A stretch of 64,000 nt of DNA from Galeopsis tetrahit (lineage: Eukaryota > Streptophyta > Magnoliopsida > Lamiales > Lamiaceae). The notes below the pieces were generated by a model. That model saw only the letters and a list, made by a program, of their open reading frames with translations. It searched no databases and had not been told where the DNA came from. The stretch lies in contig OY776123.1 in assembly GCA_963675135.1 (NCBI GenBank), positions 89,811,596-89,875,595 of the forward strand, read 5' to 3'. How positions within the stretch are numbered: the stretch's first letter is position 1; every line of letters starts with the position of its first letter. Position numbers and translations under genes: made by a program. This document shows, piece by piece, positions 48,395 to 57,836 of this stretch.

Positions 48395-49729
48395 TCAGAA
48401 GCTGAACAGCAAAAGCATCAACACTAGGCCTGGAAAAAGGACAATATTCTTCTCAACCGAATCATGACCATTTGAATTTTTATTACCATCGTACAAATTT
48501 GGCTTCACCTTGTGATCATCTGCCAACGTTTTGTTTCTTGTATTACTGCATAAACCTCTGTTTTCTCGAATGTCAAGCCTTTCACCCATCCTTGTAATGA
48601 AATCTTGAGGAAATAAGAGCTCCCCTGTAAGAAGATTTCCACTCAAATTCAATGTGCCTAAATTAGGTAACAATCCTAACTCTTGAGGAACTGTGCCCTC
48701 CAGATTGTTACTATCCAGAGACAATGCTGTTAAGTTTGTCAAATTCGACAACGGGCTTGGAATCGGGCCGGTTAGTCCGCAGCCCGAAAGGGTCAACACT
48801 CTGAGATGGGTGAGGGACCCTATGAATGAAGGGATTCTTGAATTTAAAGGGTTGCCCTCCATTGTTAGGTACTGTAGTTGCTGCAAATTTGAGATTGTTT
48901 CTGGGATTGGACCAGAGAGGGAGTTTTGACTTAAATCCAACAAAATTAAATTCTTTAAATTTCCCAAATCATGCGGCAGTGTCCCTTCAAGTTTGTTGAC
49001 ACTCAAGTCAATCTTTTGAAGAGACTGCATTTGACCAATGGAAGTAGGGATATTTTCTTGCAAGGAATTGTAGCTGAAATCAAGAATGGAGAGGGTTACT
49101 AGGTTCCCAATTTGAACCGGGATTGAACCGGAGAGGGAGTTGTGGCTTAAATCAAGGTGTTGTAAGTTGATTAGGGCCCCAATTTGAACCGGGATTGAGC
49201 CGGTGAGGTTGTTTTGGGATAAAGATAGGATTTTTAGAGATGGGAGGTTTGAAATAGTGGGAGGGATTTGTCCGGAGAGAGTGGGGTTGGATTCAAGAGT
49301 CAAGTGTTGTAAAGAGGGGAGAGAGTGGAAGAGGGTTTTGGGTAAAGAAATAGGGGATTTAGTGAAGCAATTCATGAGAGAGAGGGTTGTGAGGAAGGGC
49401 AATTTGGGTAGAGAATGTGAAATTGTGGCAGAGGGTTTACAAGGGGGGATAAGAACATCTTCTCCGACGTGAATTTTAGTGACATGAAAGAGTGAAGTTT
49501 CTTCAAGAAGCTCACATTCGAGGCCTGGCCATGGGGTGTCGGTGCAAGGCAGGGGATGCGTTTGTGCCCATGTTGGGTCTTCTAGAAGTGACCCCATAAC
49601 CTCAAAAAGGCCATAAAGCTCCTCTTCTTCCATAGCCGCCGCATCGCCGCCGCCGTCAAAACCCACCACCCCGTAGCCTCCCACAAAAACAAGAATTACC
49701 AGAACAAGAAGGGGAGATAGTGAAGCCAT
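48395..49729 (-). CDS. LRR receptor-like protein, RLP29/PII-2 type
   Basis: Single-exon gene of 444 residues. A signal peptide (residues 1 to about 23) is followed by an acidic stretch and an N-terminal cap with LFEVMGSLLEDPTWAQ and paired cysteines (C62, C72). About eleven leucine-rich repeats follow (roughly 110-370), many in the plant form NLTGSIP, NSLSGPIP or CGLTGPIP. A cap ending MGERLDIRENRGLC then follows. The last 17 residues are hydrophobic (NIVLFPGLVLMLLLFSF), fitting a GPI-anchor signal or a short membrane anchor. There is no kinase. The cap layout matches the RLP29 / PIIN (Piriformospora indica-insensitive) group, plasma-membrane proteins implicated in perception of symbiotic or microbial signals. 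The ligand is unknown. Its repeats are not the source of the captured LRR fragment at 4.4 kb, which is of a different LRR type. Confidence 0.9.
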   Translation of the reverse strand: MASLSPLLVLVILVFVGGYGVVGFDGGGDAAAMEEEELYGLFEVMGSLLEDPTWAQTHPLPCTDTPWPGLECELLEETSLFHVTKIHVGEDVLIPPCKPSATISHSLPKLPFLTTLSLMNCFTKSPISLPKTLFHSLPSLQHLTLESNPTLSGQIPPTISNLPSLKILSLSQNNLTGSIPVQIGALINLQHLDLSHNSLSGSIPVQIGNLVTLSILDFSYNSLQENIPTSIGQMQSLQKIDLSVNKLEGTLPHDLGNLKNLILLDLSQNSLSGPIPETISNLQQLQYLTMEGNPLNSRIPSFIGSLTHLRVLTLSGCGLTGPIPSPLSNLTNLTALSLDSNNLEGTVPQELGLLPNLGTLNLSGNLLTGELLFPQDFITRMGERLDIRENRGLCSNTRNKTLADDHKVKPNLYDGNKNSNGHDSVEKNIVLFPGLVLMLLLFSF

Positions 49730-51180
49730 AATAAATATTGTAATTAGAGGAAAAGAGAGGGTTGTTATGGGTTATAAGAAGATGAGAAATGGCATACGTA
49801 GAGATGCATGCAGCTTTACGTCAGTGATGGCATGCAAGTGAAGAAGAAATAAGTGTGTTGTAATATGATGGGACGTGCCTCTGTTTGTGTTTGATTAGAC
49901 ATGCAAAATGCATACTACCCAGGCCATGATGACCAAGTTTTGGACCACCACTGCATTTTACATTTGGAGTAATTTGCTTGGATGTAGATAAAATAGCAAC
50001 CCTTCCATGTGAAAAATCAAATTAGAATCGGTCGATTTTGGTTTGAAAATCGGACCTAAATCGTTGAATTAAGGTTCGATTTCGGTTTATAAATACCTGA
50101 ACTCATTTCTTCTATACATTTAAGTTGTATTAAATCAAATTTTATGTAGTATTAAAAATTATGGCAACACGTACCAAAATTTTAAATATATTACACCAAG
50201 GTATATGAAAGATGTAATATGTATAAAATGCATGCATGCAGGTACAAGTTCCAATATCAATATATTTAAACCCAAATCCAGAAATTATGAAATCCAAATC
50301 CAAAAATTATGAAATATTTGAATGAGAAAGTTGTCTTTGAGGCAGAAACTAATATTCCCACCAATGCCCAAATCCATTCAATTTTAACGGAGTATTCAAA
50401 CTCAAATAGGAGGCGTATAATAAAGTGGGCTTATAACAATTTGGGGCCTAGGCCCAACTAGATTCACAGAACATACCAGTCTTTTAAACCAGTTATAAGT
50501 ACATTCTGATGGATGTTTCTATCAGTTGTATTTTATTTTTAATACGTGTGGTCGTTGATTATTTTTTAATATATACCACATGTCAACTGTTCATAGAATA
50601 GAATAAAATATATAACACCAAAATTGAAACGTGTAATTTTATTCTCAAACTAACGTTGATGTTCGACCTGATTTTTTAAAAGCAATTCAGGTTTAGTTTT
50701 TTAAAAGTTTATTTATTTTTTCGTGTCAGTTTATATGCTGCACTAGTGTAATTTTTAATAATTTATAATACAACATTATTTATAAAGCATCCCTACTATT
50801 ATTATAAAGTAATACTACAACATTTTTTTACAAATTCGATATGATTGTACATGTAAAATGTTAACATGGTGATATTACATGTAGTATTACAAATTTTTAA
50901 AAAATTACTACATGATTTAGCTCAACTCATTCTCATCCCTCAGTCCCTGGCAATGGGCGACCCGAAACACATTTTGTATTCTTCATATCCTTTTCATTAA
51001 ATCATTGTTTGTAGTTTTCTTGAAAGTTTTTCTAAACATGATTTAGAAATTCATAAACAAATCATTAGTCAATCTAATTAAGTACGCAAGATAAGTGGAC
51101 AACTGCCACATACCTTAGGCCGAGAATCTTGAATTTACGCTACAAAACATATTTATGGAATTATAATAGCTAAACTAATA
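49730..51180. other. Promoter side of the LRR gene, no gene seen
   Basis: AT-rich sequence; a stretch near 50020-50100 repeats GGTTCGATTT/GGTTTGAAAATCGG motifs like a decayed DNA transposon. AAATCCA(G/A)AAATTATGAAAT occurs twice near 50275-50310. Confidence 0.45.
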
Positions 51181-51427
51181 CTTCACCGTCCCACAATTAT
51201 TTTTACATTTTCTTTTTAAAACGTTTCACAATAACTTTTACATTTTTAAAATTGAAAATTTTATATAAATAACACCCTTACAAGTCACAATATTTTCAAT
51301 TTTATACAAATGTTATTACTTTTTCTCCACACATATACAAAATTATTCATCAAAACTCCACTCATTATTACACTTTCTTAATATGCGTGTCAATCTACCT
51401 ATTAAAGTAATCATGTGACGGAAGGAG
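51181..51427. mobile_element. Stowaway-like MITE, about 247 bp
   Basis: The left end CTTCACCGTCCCACAATTAT pairs with the right end on the minus strand (CTCCTTCCGTCACATGATTA). TA flanks at 51179-51180 and 51428-51429. Same family as the copies near 8.5 and 25.4 kb. Confidence 0.75.
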
Positions 51428-51974
51428 TAGTATTTATTACTAGTGACGGTGATTAAAATGATCCAGAGAGCACACGTGGCACTGATCCAACGGTTGATTG
51501 CCTATGATTGGGTTGCCACATCATCTAGAATTCTCTTTTAAAATAAATCTCCATACGTACACTTGTTAGGACAAGAAAATAAAAAATAATTGAATGGGAG
51601 GCCCATGTTCATTATTATGTGCATGAGATTAGACTTTTGGGAAATGGGGTCTCAATTTACTTAACAAAATTCGTGGATTTTAGTATTAGGCTTGAAAACT
51701 ACACTTCAAGAGATAAATATTGTGCTACAAGTTTTGCAATCATTGCATAACCATGAAAGAAATTTGAACCTCGTTTTATATTTTAATAAAAAATTGGCTT
51801 TTAAAATAACATTATTATCTAAATCATTTATGATGGGGAGGACTAATTTAGCCAAATATGTCTTCTACATTGAATTGATTATGCCCAACTTGTTGCAATC
51901 TGATGGGTTGATGACAACTCTCCACCAATTCACCCAATTGTACCAATTCTTTTCATAGGCATCTTAACAAATTA
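51428..51974. other. No gene seen between two MITEs
   Basis: The ORF at 51692-51958 has no recognisable domain or codon signature. Nothing else is seen. Confidence 0.45.
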
Positions 51975-52259
51975 CTCCCTCAGTCTTCGAAAAGTTTACG
52001 GGGAATCTTGAACATATATGTTCACAAGAAAAAAGTGTAATGATGAGAGTGTTGAAGGGTAATTTTATAAATTTTTATATGTAAAATAAATAAAATAGAT
52101 GAGTCGAGTATATGATGGGCACCAAAAGTAATAACACGAAAGATAAATATGTGTATATTGTGAGGGTGAAGATTGTGATGATTATTTATATTTTGAGATA
52201 TGCGAACTTTTAATAAACAAAAAAAAAAAAGTGTAAAAACTTTTGGGGAAAGGAGGAAG
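51975..52259. mobile_element. Stowaway-like MITE, about 285 bp
   Basis: The left end CTCCCTCAGTCTTCGAAAAG pairs with the right end on the minus strand (CTTCCTCCTTTCCCCAAAAG). TA flanks at 51973-51974 and 52260-52261. Confidence 0.7.
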
Positions 52260-52767
52260 TACTATTGTTGGAATTGTAATTCTCCTCAAATGTGGTTGAA
52301 ATTTTAATGTTTTTCTACAAAGAATTAAATGTTCATTGAACAAGAAAAATTTAGCTAGTTTGATGAATAATACATGTTGATCCATTAAAAATTGTCAATA
52401 AAGAGAGTAACACTAACACTTTGTAGCACCAATTGCATCGTTTTAACATGCCTGATATTTTTCATCCGCTAAACTAGACATGCACAACCGTCGTTTACGG
52501 TTTGTCGAAAATCGTAATCGAAACCGAACCAGCAAACTGTTGTTTGCTTGGCCGATTCCGGATAGAAAACCACCCGTGTCTACATCAAACAAATGTAGTA
52601 AGACAGTACAACTTCGTGGATTTGAATCATATATTGTACAAGAGCGTCATGTGCAATTAAATCGCACAATTTTATTGTGTATTTGAATTCAGTCAGTACC
52701 ATTGTACGATTTTACAATTTTATTGCTATCTACTCCATTCCTAATCTAAATTTCAAACTCCCCCCTC
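52260..52767. other. Upstream region of the DUF761 gene
   Basis: AT-rich sequence. CCGTCGTTTACGGTTTGTCGA-like bases at about 52489-52505 resemble a small inverted motif. The ORF at 52480-52686 shows no family features. Confidence 0.45.
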
Positions 52768-52775
52768 TATAAATA
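52768..52775 (+). promoter_or_regulatory. TATA box of the DUF761 gene
   Basis: TATAAATA preceded by a CCCCCTC stretch lies 46 bp before the start codon, which implies a very short leader of about 15-20 nt. Confidence 0.6.
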
Positions 52776-52813
52776 CTCAATCGAAATGCTGCTAAACACA
52801 AACTCTTCCAAAA

Positions 52814-53392
52814 ATGGGCATGCCATTCCCAACGGACACACAAATACTAAAAAAGAATCCGAATCTGAATTCGTTATGGGCTTCCCTCGTATCAATTTTA
52901 GTGTATGTATGCGTGTTCTATCTCTTAAACCTCTCACCTTCAACTGATCTCCTCTGCACCACTAAATTCTGGTTTATCATATCAAACACCCTTGTCCTAA
53001 TCATCGCTGCTGATTTTTCTTCCTCCAAAACCATAAACCAAATTACTACAACCGCCCCTGCCCCCTCTTTCGACAAAACAATGCCGAAATATTATTGTAG
53101 TGAAAAAGAAGTTGTTGTTCATCATCCGGAAAAGATCATAAACATGGTTCACGCTGCACCTGCACGTGACGTTTCTACAGTACAGGATGCTGAAATTGTT
53201 GAGAAAACGAAATTAGAAAAAAAGAAGAAGGAGGGGAAAATGGTGTTGCAGAGGACGTTGTCGGATGATGAAGAAAACGAGTTCACGAAAATGTCGGATG
53301 AAGAACTGAATAACAGAGTTGAGGAATTTATTCGAAAGTGTAATCGCCAAATTAGGCTTCAGGCAATTAGCAACCGACGACGACAGGGGTGA
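52814..53392 (+). CDS. DUF761 family membrane protein
   Basis: Single-exon gene of 192 residues. Two hydrophobic segments (about 21-41 and 52-67) form a hairpin-like membrane anchor. A Lys/Glu-rich middle (130-143) follows. The C-terminal DUF761 motif is MSDEELNNRVEEFIRKCNRQ with I-R-L-Q after it (160-183). The family is plant-specific and of unknown function; members are small, often stress-responsive, membrane-anchored proteins. LQRTLSDDEENEF just before the motif is acidic and a likely phosphorylation target, by inference. The start is the first ATG after a good TATA box. Confidence 0.8.
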   Translation: MGMPFPTDTQILKKNPNLNSLWASLVSILVYVCVFYLLNLSPSTDLLCTTKFWFIISNTLVLIIAADFSSSKTINQITTTAPAPSFDKTMPKYYCSEKEVVVHHPEKIINMVHAAPARDVSTVQDAEIVEKTKLEKKKKEGKMVLQRTLSDDEENEFTKMSDEELNNRVEEFIRKCNRQIRLQAISNRRRQG

Positions 53393-54021
53393 TTTGGTCC
53401 ATCCCTGTCGATTTATATATATATAATCGTTTAGCTAGCTCGGTGTTGTTTTCTAGTTTTGATCATGTTTGATGTTACATGTTCGATATTGCAGAACTAG
53501 GCGTACAATATGAGATCATGTGTCGGATTTTAGTGTTTCATTATCTGATTTATTAACACGTATCAATCATAGTAAAAAATAATTGACGTCTCTTAATAGT
53601 TGGAGCATAGGGCACACGTAAAATGAAACAGAGCGAATATTGAAAGAATTTTTTTCGTCTAAAAATTCAAACTTAAAGAAGAAAGATATGAAATTAATTC
53701 ACTTATATGAATCAGATTATTGTCTCTACTCTTTTCTAAGGTAGGTTCATTGAGTGGACGGAATTTAAACTAGTGACATGGGTAATATGGGTGAGTTTGA
53801 ATCGGGATGTGGATAATATGAATGAAGTTTTTTTTTTTTTAGTGACATTTGAACTTAAAAGTCTGAACTTAGTTTTTTTTTCTTTAATAAAAAATATAAA
53901 GGCCCTTTAAGACACGTGTCACTGCCTTTGGCCGGGGATCTTTCTTATCCCTTCCCTCAGTGTGTCGAATGTATTTTCCAGTTATAAACAAGGAAGTAAT
54001 TTTAGAAAGAAAAAGAAAAAT
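53393..54021. other. Gap between DUF761 gene and DEG5
   Basis: It contains the 3' end of the DUF761 gene and the DEG5 promoter and leader. TGACATGGGTAATATGG-like bases repeat imperfectly near 53775-53820. Nothing else is seen. Confidence 0.5.
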
Positions 54022-55360
54022 ATGGCAAAGTTGGGTGTTGTGATGTGTGCACAATCACCATATCAAACTCCTTTTTCTTCTTCTGAGAAGGACCTCTCTC
54101 TTACAAGGCGAAAAGCTTTAATCTTTACATCTTCTTTGGTGGCAAGCTCTTTGCATTTGAATTATCCAAATCCAAATCTTTCTGCAATTGCCCAACAACA
54201 AGTGGATGAAGTTGATCTACAAGAATCTAGAGTTGTTCAAATCTTCCAGGTTCTTTTGATTTTGATTTTTGTTTTGTGCCTTGAAATTACTATGAGCAGC
54301 ATTGTCTGAATTCATTTGTTTAACTTGTAGGACACATCCTCTTCTGTTGTTTTCATAAAGGACATTCAGTTAACTAAAACAAACGATAATGATGATGCAA
54401 AAGTGGAAGGGACTGGCTCTGGTTTCATCTGGGATAAATTTGGTCACATTGTATTGTACCTTCTGAATTTTCATGTTTCTTTAAATTACTCTGTTAGTAT
54501 TTTGTTAATAATCATCTTCTGTGACAGGTAACTAACTATCATGTAATTTCCAAATTGGCAACAGATCAAACTGGCTTACAACGTTGTATTGTAAGGTCCT
54601 CTTTCTTTACCTAATTGGATTCTTCTGTCATTTCATTTCACTCTTGTCTTAAAACTTGTTTTGTTTGTGTGCTCAGGTATCTTTAGTTGATTCTGGAGGT
54701 AATAGTATTACCAGAGATGCCAACATAGTTGGTTTTGATCTAGATTACGACCTCGCTGTTCTTAAGGTTGATGCACTAGGAAATGAGTTGAAACCTGTGA
54801 CAATTGGCATGTCTAGTGGATTAAGAGTTGGGCAGAGCTGCTTTGCAATTGGGAATCCATTTGGATATGAGAATACTCTCACTACAGGGGTAATTTTCTG
54901 ATTAATGGAGCTGTTAAAAACAGAATGAAATTCATCCATGGCTTTGTTTGTTATCAATCAGGTTATCAGTGGATTGGCCCGTGAGATACCGTCTCCAAAC
55001 GGGAGAGCTATTCGAGGAGCAATTCAAACTGATGCGGCTATCAATGCTGGTAATCTTGAAATTTTCAATTGAACCGTTTCACAGGTACCAACTGTGAACA
55101 TTGTGGTGCAGGGAATTCGGGTGGACCACTAATCGATTCGTATGGTCATGTTATCGGAGTCAATACAGCGACATTCACTCGTAGAGGTAACATGTAATTT
55201 CGTAAAGTTAATAACCACTTTGGAACAAGATTTAATTTTGAACCATACTGCAGGCAGTGGAGTATCATCTGGGGTGAATTTTGCAATTCCGATTGACACG
55301 GCTGTACGAGTCATTCCCTACCTTATTGTGTATGGAACTTCATACACGGATCGATACTGA
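54022..55360 (+). CDS. DEGP5: Protease Do-like 5, chloroplast lumen (DEG5)
   Basis: Seven exons (54022-54249, 54331-54450, 54528-54590, 54677-54889, 54962-55049, 55112-55186, 55254-55360) join in phase to 297 residues. DEG5 is an ATP-independent serine protease of the thylakoid lumen that works with DEG8 in turnover of photodamaged photosystem II D1 protein. The catalytic triad is present: H121 (TNYHVI), D162 (YDLAVLKV), S240 (GNSGGP). There is no PDZ domain, which is the mark of DEG5 against DEG1 and DEG8. The bipartite transit peptide has twin arginines followed by a hydrophobic stretch and S-A-I-A (LTRRKALIFTSSLVASSLHL onwards), indicating Tat-type lumen import. An upstream in-frame GTG extension is not used; the first ATG is at 54022. 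The stop faces the NAA38 stop 194 bp away. Confidence 0.93.
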
Positions 55361-55554
55361 AGGCATCGGATCCATCATTCAAAAGACCAGGATGATTTAT
55401 TATCATGTTACTAACACTTGTTGTTCTGTAAAGTTTATCATTGGGTTTATGTATCAAACAGTTGTGGTGTGGTTCAAAAAATATATAGAAGAGGCTAATT
55501 CATCAAATATAATCCAAACAACAACAACAATTCTATTAAGCAAAAACGTGAGTG

Positions 55555-55911
55555 TTATTGTTGATCCTTAATGGATAGAAGAGAAAGCTGCTCCTGAATG
55601 GAGCAATCAACATGGCAAGAAGTTCGACAAGAGGACGGTATAAGAATGAGACCAACGCCCCTATGTTCCATCGGGGAAGGAGAAGATCGTCTTGTGCTTC
55701 GATACTCTACTGCATCTTGAAGAATAATGTTCCCTTGCTTATCCATGCAGTAAAACATGCCCACAAAGAATCGTCCATCTTTAATCCCAACCAGCATTCG
55801 ATGATGAATCAGTTTCTTCACAAGGGCTACAGCATTGGAGGGCTTTGGTTCTGAAGCATCAGAGTTTGCCAACTGATTAGAGGATGTTTCTGCTTCTTCT
55901 CTAGTGCTCAT
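55555..55911 (-). CDS. NAA38: LSM-domain protein NAA38, NatC auxiliary subunit
   Basis: The coding sequence lies in one exon (118 residues) after a 5'-untranslated intron. NAA38 (LSMD1/LSM8-like) is the small auxiliary subunit of the NatC N-terminal acetyltransferase with NAA30 and NAA35. An Sm fold is visible: LVKKLIHHRMLVGIKDGRFF forms strands 1-3, VGMFYCMDKQGNIILQDAVE the Sm1 part, and RGVGLILIPSSCRTSCHVDC the Sm2-like end and family-specific tail. The ATG at 55911 is chosen because an intron acceptor (AACAG) lies just upstream at 55917-55919; the longer frame to 55950 reads into the intron. The leader intron runs to about 57018 (donor GTGAGTG on the minus strand). The gene converges on DEG5 and is divergent from ornithine aminotransferase. 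Confidence 0.9.
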   Translation of the reverse strand: MSTREEAETSSNQLANSDASEPKPSNAVALVKKLIHHRMLVGIKDGRFFVGMFYCMDKQGNIILQDAVEYRSTRRSSPSPMEHRGVGLILIPSSCRTSCHVDCSIQEQLSLLSIKDQQ

Positions 55912-57131
55912 AACTCCTGTTAATGAAAAACATAACAAAACTAGGATCAAGTCGACGAAAGAAATTTAAAACCCATTCCAGTTCGGGATTTTGAAAACTA
56001 ATTTACCGCTACAACACCTATAAACCCACTCTTTAAATTCCATCCTACTCAAAAATCCAAATCAACACACACACCTTACTCTAAAAACCGGTTTTTAAAA
56101 GTCACTTAAAACCCAAAACAAACATCACCAAAAAGAATTGAAAAGCAGGATTTATGCTCTAAGATCTATATCCTCCATACAATTTCCAATCGTTCACCAC
56201 TACACTAAACTGAAAAGGCGACTAAGATCTTTCTGTTTGAGTAGCAGCAAAAGATTCATGGGAAATACAAGAGAATTATAAATGTGCCATCACATAACTG
56301 TGAATGCTATTACATCTGCATGTCCTACAATTCAAATGACTTGAAAATAGCTAATCCATCGAGAAATGGACGGTTCTTGGTGTATTGCAGTTTTCAAATT
56401 GTCTACCAGAGAGTGTACCACTCAGCATTGTTGCAAAGAAACGATTTTATATCACATTTTGATATGAATCCCAGACCAGTTTTATTGCATCATCCAGTAT
56501 ACTTGTGAGGAGTGTAAATGAGTCGAGTGAGTATTGTCAAACTCGAACCTGACTCGAATGCGATACTCAACTCGATCGAGTTCAATTTTTCAGAGCTCGA
56601 CTAGCTAACACCCCTCTGCATTCCAATATACACACACACACACACACTTGCCCCAGTTTGACAACTTCACATTGCAAATTAGTGCATCATGGATATGATT
56701 CCATTTTTTCAACATTTTCATATGATTAAACCATCTTCAAGTAAAGCTGTTTCGAATAACCGGTATTTTTTTTCTTAGTTACACAATCTATTGCAATACC
56801 ATGGATACAGAAAATGAGATTTTAGTGTTCTAATTCATCCTTGAAAAAACAAAAAATAATCATTCTCTCAAATTTCTTTTGAAATAGATTGTATGAATTC
56901 CTTATGAAGTAGGGAAGCCCGTCAGCGATCTACGACTATTCAAGAAAACGATACAACGTTCCATTGACCGGAAACAAAATCAAAATTAATCATGCGATTG
57001 AATTCAGGATACACTCACCGGCTTATCTCAGTTGAAGCGCTGAATCAGTTGAAGCCTTCAAATTCAAGAGAGAATCTGAGAAACGAATTTAGGGGTTTGT
57101 CATTTAATTTACCAGACCCCTAATTTTGTTT
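55912..57131 (-). other. NAA38 5'-untranslated region and leader intron
   Basis: On the minus strand a leader exon ends at 57019 with donor GTGAGTG; the intron runs to 55917. The intron contains a short inverted-repeat element (56507-56616) and a (CA)n run near 56630-56647. No independent gene is seen inside. Confidence 0.65.
56507..56616. mobile_element. 110-bp MITE in NAA38 leader intron
   Basis: It starts GAGGAGTGTAAATGAGTCGAG-like and ends with bases whose reverse complement reads GAGGGGTGTTAGCTAGTCGA, so the ends are inverted repeats. CTCGA motifs fill the middle. The superfamily is uncertain because no target duplication is clear. Confidence 0.6.
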
Positions 57132-57132
57132 G

Positions 57133-57181
57133 GACTCAAATGGGCCTGGGCCAGAAAGGAGTAGACTCAAATGGGCCTGGG
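57133..57181. promoter_or_regulatory. Duplicated Site II motifs in NAA38/OAT intergenic promoter
   Basis: An 18-bp sequence, GACTCAAATGGGCCTGGG, occurs at 57133-57150 and 57164-57181. Together they give three TGGGCC Site II motifs. They sit just upstream of the presumed NAA38 transcription start on the minus strand, so they most likely serve that gene. Confidence 0.6.
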
Positions 57182-57836
57182 AAACACTACAGGAGCTTAA
57201 AAATATATTTTTTAAATAAAATCACTTTTGTAAACACAGTTAAGTGTTGAAATTAATTAATTTTTTTTTTTTTTAGTAGTTTTGCTGAAACATTTTTTCA
57301 ACAGTTTTTAAGTGCTTTCTATAATTGTACTAATTAATTTTACAATTTTGAACTCACAATTTAAATATACTCCATATTATATCTTTATCCATTATTTCTT
57401 TAATTATTGATTAGAATAATTTAATTTTAAAACACTACTCACCCTCAATTTTATTATAAAAATTAATTTTAATCACTTTAAATTAACCCCTATTATTTTC
57501 AAATAACAACCCCTAATCTTTTTCGTGGATATTAACACAAAAAACATTTGGTTAAGTATAAATTAATGAAACATGAAGTGAAAGCAGTATTTTGGCGGCA
57601 GGGGCAAGCAGTTGCGTACTAGTTTTGTTAAGTTGGATATGGATATTGCCATATTGGGATGAGTCATCAGATCATTGCATTGGAATGTGTAATAAAGCTA
57701 AAGCTGAGTGTTCCTTATTTACATTTTCTTTTTTTTTTGAAAACTCCTTAAAATTTTAGGTGATAATAAAACTCGTGCGAACAGTTGTTCAAGATTTTGC
57801 TGAAATCAAGAATTCGGAATTGATTATTTATTCTTC
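57182..57836. other. Divergent intergenic region between NAA38 and OAT
   Basis: AT-rich sequence with a T-run near 57263. It probably contains the ornithine aminotransferase promoter. No clear TATA box or other gene is seen. Confidence 0.5.

Noticed and set aside
48395..49729. LRR gene as donor of the captured LRR fragment in the CACTA element
   Set aside because: The repeat sequences differ; the captured LRRIGDN-type unit is not found in this protein.
53962..54021. N-terminal extension of DEG5
   Set aside because: It needs a GTG start; the first ATG at 54022 gives a good twin-arginine lumenal transit peptide.
54905..55360. Missing PDZ domain taken as truncation of the DEG protease
   Set aside because: DEG5 normally lacks a PDZ domain, and the spliced frame ends at the expected place.
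55912..55950. Longer NAA38 start (hydrophobic MILVLL... extension)
   Set aside because: It reads through a polypyrimidine tract and an AG acceptor, so it is intron sequence.
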